From NCBI GenBank assembly GCA_038117225.1, contig JAYOFM010000120.1, forward strand, positions 1 to 10,181: a DNA stretch of 10,181 bases, written 5' to 3'. This stretch comes from JAYOFM01 sp038117225. Its GTDB lineage: Bacteria; Pseudomonadota; Alphaproteobacteria; Rhodospirillales; Casp-alpha2. Position 1 is the stretch's first letter. Each line of letters opens with the position of its first letter. Under the pieces are notes generated by a model. That model was not told the DNA's origin. It searched no databases and saw only the letters and a program-made list of their open reading frames with translations. Positions 6,281 to 10,181 of the stretch are shown here, one piece after another. Position numbers and translations under genes: made by a program.

Positions 6281-6296
6281 GTGCCGGTCCAGGCAC
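6281..6296. terminator. Short hairpin between convergent genes
   Basis: GTGCC (6281-6285) and GGCAC (6292-6296) form a 5-bp stem with a 6-nt loop in the 22-bp gap between two convergent genes. The position suits a bidirectional terminator, but the stem is short and no T-run follows on either strand. Confidence 0.3.
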
Positions 6297-6301
6297 TGGC
6301 C

Positions 6302-7552
6302 TCAACGCCGCGCCAGGGTCACGCCCGCAAGATAACAGACCAACGCCATGACGGTCATGGCGAGCAGCAGCCATAGGGCGGGACCGTAATCACCGCCGGC
6401 ATCGCCGCCGAGCGCCCACAACGCGGCGACGGCGGCCGGGGCGGTGGCGCGGGCGATGATGACCGGCACCATGACCGCGCCGTTGATGGCGCCGAACCCG
6501 CCGTCGCCGAGCAACGCGGCGACGGCACCGGCGCGGACAATGGTCAGCACCCCGTTGCCGAGACCCAACAGGATGGCGAAGAATGCAATCGGCCAGAAGC
6601 CGCCATGTCCGCTCAATAACACGGCAAATGCCAGCACCTGCGGTCCCAGCGCGACGACGCCGCTGACCACCAGGTTGGCGTCGGCGGCAAACGTCGCCAG
6701 CAAGACCCGCCCCGCCACCTGTGCCGGACCGAACAGGGCAATCGCCGAAACCACGACGGCCAGATCTTCGCCGCGGCCGGATAGCAATGGCACGATATGA
6801 AAAACAATTCCCGAAACGGCGAACGCGCCGCCGGTGAACGATATGGTCAACAGCCAGAACGCCGGTCGTGCCAACGCCGCCCGTAAGGCGGGCCCGACCG
6901 CCGACGCGGTCGGCGCACGTGTCGGATCGCGGGCGGTGGATTGACGCAGGCAGATAAAATGGATCGGCGCGGTGATGAGGAGATTACAAAGCGCCAGGCC
7001 GATCAGGGCATCGCGCCAGCCGAATTGATCGATCAGCAGATGGGTCAATGGAATGAACACCGTGCTGGCGAGTCCGCCGAGCAGCGTCGTCGCGGCGATG
7101 GCGCGGCGGCCAAGCGGGCCGAGGCCGCGCACCAGCACCGCGAACGCCGGTTCGTACAGCGTCGCCGCGAAGGCGATGCCGAGACCGACCCAGATGACAA
7201 GAAATTCCGTCGCCGTATCGACCCGTGACCAGGCGCACAGCATGGCGGCGGCGAGCAGCGACCCCGTGGTCATGACCGTGCGGGCGTGGCCCTTGTCGAC
7301 CAGGGCGCCGACGGGGATGGCGCAAGCCCCAGCCACCAGAAGGCCGACCATCAACGCCCCGGTCAACTCGGTGCGCGACACCCCAAGGTCGCGCTCCATC
7401 GGTTCCAGCATCAGGGTGAAGGCGTAATAGAGCGAGCCCCACGACACCAGTTGCGCCGTCGACAGCGGCCATACCAGGCCGGCGTAGCCTGGGCCAGGCG
7501 CAAGGAATCGTAGAACGGCATTTACGATAGCGCCCCGATGAGACGCCGACAT
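6302..7552 (-). CDS. Major facilitator superfamily transporter
   Basis: This 416-residue inner-membrane protein has about 12 hydrophobic segments and MFS topology, with a polar central loop around LRQSTARDPTRAPTAS separating the two six-helix halves. The loop between helices 2 and 3 holds the MFS motif A form GALVDKGHART at 82-92. The stretch WGSLYYAFTLMLEPMERDLGVSRTELTGA is common in MFS members related to monocarboxylate/oxalate-formate carriers and small-molecule exporters, so substrate and direction are not fixed. The start at 7552 is chosen because its ATG overlaps the GNAT stop as TGATG; earlier in-frame starts lie inside the GNAT gene and add only charged residues. Sharing a transcript with an acetyltransferase suggests export of a toxic or modified compound, which is an inference. 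Confidence 0.92.
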   Translation of the reverse strand: MSASHRGAIVNAVLRFLAPGPGYAGLVWPLSTAQLVSWGSLYYAFTLMLEPMERDLGVSRTELTGALMVGLLVAGACAIPVGALVDKGHARTVMTTGSLLAAAMLCAWSRVDTATEFLVIWVGLGIAFAATLYEPAFAVLVRGLGPLGRRAIAATTLLGGLASTVFIPLTHLLIDQFGWRDALIGLALCNLLITAPIHFICLRQSTARDPTRAPTASAVGPALRAALARPAFWLLTISFTGGAFAVSGIVFHIVPLLSGRGEDLAVVVSAIALFGPAQVAGRVLLATFAADANLVVSGVVALGPQVLAFAVLLSGHGGFWPIAFFAILLGLGNGVLTIVRAGAVAALLGDGGFGAINGAVMVPVIIARATAPAAVAALWALGGDAGGDYGPALWLLLAMTVMALVCYLAGVTLARR

Positions 7553-8082
7553 CAGTCGGTGCCGACGGTGGCGCTGCGCCGCTCCATCATCACCACGTCG
7601 CGCCACTGGCCGGCCAACGGTCCGTGCGCCATGCGTCCGACCCGCCGCCGGGTACCGACGACGACGAACCCGGCCTTTTCGTGCAGGCGGATGCTGGCCA
7701 CGTTCTCCGGGAATATCCCCGCTTGCAGGGTCCAGATGCCGGCCACTTCCGACGCCGCCGCCACGGCCGTCATCAGGGCGTCTCCGACGCCCTGTCCGCG
7801 GGCGCCATCAGCGACGTAAACGCTGATCTCGCAAACGCCCCGATAGACCGCCCGCGCCGAGGTCGGCGCCAATGCGACCCAGCCCGCCAGTTGCCCCTCC
7901 GGCGCCCCGTCGACGGTGGCGACCAGACGACAATCGTCGCGGTGGCTGGCGTCCCACGCCGCCCAGTCCGGCGCCGCGTCGGCGAAGCTGGCATGGCCGG
8001 TGGCAATGCCCTGATCATAGATGCGCAGCATTTCAGCGGCATCGTCATCGGTCATCGGGCGGACAGCGAGGGGATCGGGCAT
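7552..8082 (-). CDS. GNAT N-acetyltransferase, phosphinothricin acetyltransferase-like
   Basis: This 176-residue GNAT enzyme transfers acetyl from acetyl-CoA to an amine. It resembles the phosphinothricin/methionine sulfoximine acetyltransferase group (Pat/Bar, YncA/MnaT, and the related ArsN). The opening VRPMTDDDAAEMLRIYDQGIATGHASF and the WAAWDASH stretch are typical of that group. Glu85 in VCEISVYV fits the general-base position. ARGQGVGDALM at 94-104 is the pyrophosphate-binding loop (R95-x-x-G98-x-G100), and ENVASIRLHEKAGF at 126-139 is the usual C-terminal motif. The ATG is preceded by GGAGA at 5-nt spacing on the minus strand. It is the first gene of a two-gene transcript with the MFS carrier and diverges from a LysR regulator. 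Its natural substrate cannot be told: an antimetabolite such as methionine sulfoximine is plausible. Confidence 0.9.
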   Translation of the reverse strand: MPDPLAVRPMTDDDAAEMLRIYDQGIATGHASFADAAPDWAAWDASHRDDCRLVATVDGAPEGQLAGWVALAPTSARAVYRGVCEISVYVADGARGQGVGDALMTAVAAASEVAGIWTLQAGIFPENVASIRLHEKAGFVVVGTRRRVGRMAHGPLAGQWRDVVMMERRSATVGTD

Positions 8083-8139
8083 GGTTGTCTCCGTGGTTTC
8101 CCTTCATGTCTACAGCGAGGGTTTTCGAAAAGAAAATTT

Positions 8140-8145
8140 ATTATA
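8140..8145 (-). promoter_or_regulatory. -10 box of the GNAT-MFS transcript
   Basis: A perfect TATAAT reads on the minus strand from 8145 to 8140, about 58 bp upstream of the GNAT start. No recognisable TTGACA lies 16-18 bp further upstream, as expected for a promoter that needs an activator. It is embedded in the LysR-like dyad. Confidence 0.5.
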
Positions 8146-8156
8146 TTTCAAATAAT
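8140..8156. promoter_or_regulatory. LysR-type T-N11-A dyad in the divergent promoter
   Basis: ATTAT and ATAAT form inverted arms around a 7-nt centre (ATTTCAA). T8142 and A8154 give the T-N11-A arrangement typical of LysR-family boxes. The site lies between the divergent LysR and GNAT genes and overlaps the TATAAT box of the latter. A second pair, ATCA-N10-TGAT, spans 8156-8173. Confidence 0.5.
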
Positions 8157-8172
8157 CATTCATAATATTGAT

Positions 8173-9066
8173 ATGAAACGAGCCCTGCCTTCTTTGGATC
8201 GCCTGCGGGCATTGGACGCGGTCTGCCGCACCGGTGGGTTTTCGGCCGCCGCCGCCGAGTTGTTGCTGACCCAATCGGCGGTCAGCAATCGGGTCAGCCG
8301 ATTGGAAGCGGAATGCGGCGCGCGGTTGGTTGAACGCATTGGCAAAACGGCGCGCCCGACCACGGCCGGCGAGCAACTGCTGGCTTGCGCGGCGCGTATG
8401 TTTGGCGATCTGGAAACGACGCTGCAGGCTGTCGCCGGTCTTGCGGGGGAAGTTGCAGGACGCCTCGTCATCGGCGCTGGCGGCACGGCGACAACTTATC
8501 TGCTGGCATCGCCGCTGGCCGCCTTCAGTCGCGACCATCCCCGCGTCGCCGCCAAGATCGTCACCGGCAATACCCTGGATCTGCTGCATGACTTGGTGAT
8601 GGCCGATGTCGATGTGGTTATCGCAACGGCACCATTAAATGATCTGCGCATTGATCAGGCGCCGTTCTTCAAGGACCGCCTGATCTGTATCATGCCGCCC
8701 GACGAGAAGGCGACCATGACACGGGTTCGCCCGCGCGATCTCGTGGGGAGAAAACTATTTCTGTTCGAACGTGGCAGTTCGATCCGCGAGGTGGTCGGTG
8801 GCTGGCTGGGCGATGATGCCGCGGTCGACGTGCAGGAAATAGGCAGCGCCGAGGCGCAGAAGAGTTTTGTCCGCGCCGGCGCTGGCTGGTCGATCATTTC
8901 CGAAATCGCCGTGGCCGACGAGGTCGAGCGCGGCGTGTTGCGGGCATTGCCGTTATCACCGCGATTGTCGCGCGATCTGGTCGTCGCCTGGCGCCGTGAC
9001 CGCGCCGACAACCCGGCGATCGCCGCCGTGCGCAGCGCGTTGGCCGGCATGATGCGCCGGTTGTGA
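8173..9066 (+). CDS. LysR-family transcriptional regulator
   Basis: This 297-residue protein has a winged helix-turn-helix at about 6-65, with FSAAAAELLLTQSAVSNRVSRLE forming the two key helices and GARLVERIGKTARPTTAGEQLL the wing and linker start. The effector domain (about 90-297) begins GRLVIGAGGTATTYLLASPLAAF and contains DLLHDLVMADVDVVIATAP, standard for the family. The overall length is normal. The ATG at 8173 is chosen because the LysR N-terminus begins directly after it; the upstream open frame overlaps the GNAT gene. No Shine-Dalgarno is visible, and a CATAAT box at 8161-8166 would place transcription start near the ATG, so the mRNA may be leaderless. Its divergent position suggests control of the GNAT-MFS unit and of itself. 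The 58-bp gap to the next gene on the same strand makes co-transcription with DUF1638 possible. Confidence 0.93.
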   Translation: MKRALPSLDRLRALDAVCRTGGFSAAAAELLLTQSAVSNRVSRLEAECGARLVERIGKTARPTTAGEQLLACAARMFGDLETTLQAVAGLAGEVAGRLVIGAGGTATTYLLASPLAAFSRDHPRVAAKIVTGNTLDLLHDLVMADVDVVIATAPLNDLRIDQAPFFKDRLICIMPPDEKATMTRVRPRDLVGRKLFLFERGSSIREVVGGWLGDDAAVDVQEIGSAEAQKSFVRAGAGWSIISEIAVADEVERGVLRALPLSPRLSRDLVVAWRRDRADNPAIAAVRSALAGMMRRL

Positions 9067-9104
9067 GGCAATCCGAGTCTCGAACGGAATAGCCGCGCCC
9101 GGCG

Positions 9105-9128
9105 ATGATTCGCATCATGAGGACATGA
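9105..9128 (+). CDS. Possible 7-codon leader ORF upstream of the DUF1638 gene
   Basis: ATG at 9105 opens a frame encoding MIRIMRT and stopping at TGA 9126-9128, which overlaps the DUF1638 start as ATGA. Its first 14 bases form an ATGAT-TCGC-ATCAT hairpin just before GAGGA. The DUF1638 ATG has its GAGGA only 1 nt away, so reinitiation from this mini-ORF could help. It may equally be chance. Confidence 0.25.
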   Translation: MIRIMRT

Positions 9129-9751
9129 TCGACGACGACGCACCGGCCTACACCTTTCGGCGTGGCGGCGGCACGACGCTGCTGATCGCCTGCGGCGCGC
9201 TGGCGCGCGAGGTCGTCGATTTGATTGAATTGAACGGCTGGCGGCATTTTGATGTCACGTGTGTGCCGGCGGCGCTGCATCACCGGCCGGCATTGATCAG
9301 CGAGGCGGTCCGCGCCAAGATCGATGCGACGCGTGGACGATATGTGAAAACCTACGTGCTTTACGGCGACTGCGGCACACGCGGCGACTTGGATGCCATG
9401 CTGGCGGAGGAGGGGATAGAGCGTGTTCCCGGGCCGCATTGTTTCTCGTTTTATGCCGGTAATGCCGCCTTCGCGGCCGCCGGCGATAAAGACATGACGG
9501 CCTTCTTCCTGACCGATTACTTCTGCCGCCACTTCGAGACGTTTGTCTGGAAGGCCCTCGGCCTCGATCGCGACGACGACATGGTTAGCTTCGTCTTTGG
9601 CAACTACGAGAAGCTTGTCTACTTGGCGCAGACAGAGGACGCGGACCTGCGGGCCAAGGCCAGGGTGTGTGCCGAGCGGCTCGGCCTGGCCTTTGAGTGC
9701 CGCTTCGTCGACTATGGCGACCTGGCCGGGTTCATGTCGGCCGCCTACTGA
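9125..9751 (+). CDS. DUF1638 domain protein
   Basis: This 208-residue protein matches the DUF1638 family by its motif order: LLIACGALAREV at 19-30, PAALHHRPALI at 48-58, LYGDCGTRGDLDAML at 79-93 and PGPHCFSFYAG at 102-112, followed by the aromatic helix FFLTDYFCRHFETFVWKALGLD at 127-148. The function is unknown. In methanogens and some other prokaryotes the family occurs near corrinoid methyltransferase genes, but none is seen in this window. Cys23, His52, Cys83, His105 and Cys106 lie in the conserved motifs and could bind a metal or cofactor, which is an inference. No signal peptide is present. GAGGA at 9119-9123 is unusually close to the ATG. The gene follows the LysR gene by 58 bp on the same strand and overlaps the 3' end of the convergent DUF4189-like gene by 7 bp. 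Confidence 0.85.
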   Translation: MIDDDAPAYTFRRGGGTTLLIACGALAREVVDLIELNGWRHFDVTCVPAALHHRPALISEAVRAKIDATRGRYVKTYVLYGDCGTRGDLDAMLAEEGIERVPGPHCFSFYAGNAAFAAAGDKDMTAFFLTDYFCRHFETFVWKALGLDRDDDMVSFVFGNYEKLVYLAQTEDADLRAKARVCAERLGLAFECRFVDYGDLAGFMSAAY

Positions 9752-10101
9752 GCCACACCGATGGTTTCCGCGTCATTGCCCGTATACGTGGTCGCGAAGT
9801 CGGCGACGAAGCTGCCGTCATCATAGCCGCTGGTGATGCTGTAGGTCGCGCAACTGGTGCCGCCAGCGCCCTCGCATTGTTCAGTGGCGACAGTAATGGC
9901 CGCGTCACGCGAGGCGGCGCCGCAGGCGATTCCGTAGACGGTGCCCGACGAGGATACGGCCTTGGCGAACCAACCGGAACCCTCGCATTCGTTCAGCACC
10001 TTGCCGATGGCCTCCGCGCTTTGTCCGCTAGCGACGGCTTGGATAGAGGCCAGTGATGAACCGAGAACGATAAACTGATCGGTGCCGTTATCGAACCACA
10101 T
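9745..10101 (-). CDS. DUF4189-like Cys-containing protein, probably 5'-truncated
   Basis: The 118 residues from the first ATG resemble a DUF4189-type protein: a block with A-x(n)-A-x(n)-C spacing, then GWFAKAVSSSGTVYGIACGAASRDAAITVATEQCEGAGGTSC, with Cys39, Cys60, Cys76 and Cys84. Such proteins are usually secreted and begin with a signal peptide, which is missing here. Upstream, the frame stays open to the window edge without another ATG, but the DNA there encodes, in a different frame, the end of an IS256 transposase. The most likely reading is that an insertion or rearrangement removed the signal peptide and first part of the domain. A genuine cytoplasmic short form starting at 10101 is less likely. 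The stop TAG lies inside the 3' end of the convergent DUF1638 gene. The function of the family is not established. Confidence 0.6.
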   Translation of the reverse strand: MWFDNGTDQFIVLGSSLASIQAVASGQSAEAIGKVLNECEGSGWFAKAVSSSGTVYGIACGAASRDAAITVATEQCEGAGGTSCATYSITSGYDDGSFVADFATTYTGNDAETIGVAQ

Positions 10102-10111
10102 CTGCGCCGCG

Positions 10112-10125
10112 CCGACAGGTGTCGG
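10112..10125. repeat. Palindrome at the transposase break point
   Basis: CCGACA and TGTCGG form perfect 6-bp inverted arms around GG. The palindrome lies exactly where the IS256 similarity ends and just before the first ATG of the DUF4189-like frame. It may be part of an insertion end, a target hot spot or a small repeat. Confidence 0.45.
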
Positions 10126-10181
10126 GTGCCGACGACGTTGGTGCGCCGCTTGATCTCCTTGTTGAGCCTTTCGAGTGGGTT
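10125..10181 (-). pseudogene. IS256-family transposase fragment, broken C-terminal part
   Basis: Reading the minus strand from the window edge gives NPLERLNKEIKRRTNVVG. This is the strongly conserved IS256-family stretch that holds the catalytic glutamate of the DDE triad (E of ERLN). In intact members it continues with a form like IFPNEAAI and another 60 or so residues. Here it changes abruptly after VVG to TRHLSARRRCGS, which has no family character, so the transposase is truncated near 10125. The 5' part lies outside the window. The break coincides with a palindrome at 10112-10125. Confidence 0.75.

Noticed and set aside
7624..8172. N-terminal extension of the LysR frame through the GNAT gene
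   Set aside because: The extension is antisense to GNAT and has no LysR character; the HTH domain starts directly after 8173.
1..10181. CRISPR array, tRNA, rRNA or riboswitch
   Set aside because: No regularly spaced repeats, no cloverleaf with a CCA-type end and no conserved rRNA or riboswitch core were seen on either strand by eye.

Overview
The window is about 10.2 kb of GC-rich, tightly packed bacterial DNA. GC-rich third codon positions, short intergenic gaps and the gene families present (stand-alone gamma carbonic anhydrase, citryl-CoA-lyase-type protein, orphan TAXI solute-binding protein, DUF1638) suggest an alphaproteobacterium, perhaps Rhodospirillales-like. That placement is an inference, since no rRNA or tRNA gene is visible.

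Region 1 (1-3591, + strand) is a probable operon. A possible C-terminal scrap of an upstream gene is followed by a gamma-class carbonic-anhydrase-like protein, an AMP-forming acyl-CoA synthetase, a short citrate-synthase/citryl-CoA-lyase-type protein and a flavin-reductase-like flavoprotein. The gaps between genes are 11-20 bp. The likely logic is activation of a carboxylic acid to its CoA thioester, then carbon-carbon cleavage of it (or condensation). The lyase appears to lack the usual catalytic aspartate. A 361-bp convergent spacer (3592-3952) follows; it holds a palindrome and a tandem decamer but no convincing gene.

Region 2 (3953-5756, - strand) is a two-gene unit: a secreted TAXI-type solute-binding protein followed 7 bp later by a two-domain rhodanese sulfurtransferase. 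No TRAP membrane subunit is next to it. Two related palindromes lie in its upstream region.

Region 3 (5935-6279, + strand) is a small unrecognised protein with a T/P/A-rich head and a conserved-looking tail. It converges on region 4.

Region 4 (6302-8082, - strand) is a GNAT acetyltransferase of the phosphinothricin-acetyltransferase type, coupled through a TGATG stop/start overlap to an MFS transporter. A LysR regulator (8173-9066, + strand) diverges from it across a 90-bp AT-rich promoter that contains a T-N11-A dyad. This is the usual layout of a LysR-controlled modification-and-efflux cassette.

Region 5 (9067-10181) holds a DUF1638 protein, preceded by a 7-codon mini-ORF, whose 3' end overlaps a convergent DUF4189-like gene by 7 bp. 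The 5' side of that DUF4189-like gene runs into a broken IS256-family transposase end at the window edge, so it is probably 5'-truncated or rearranged.
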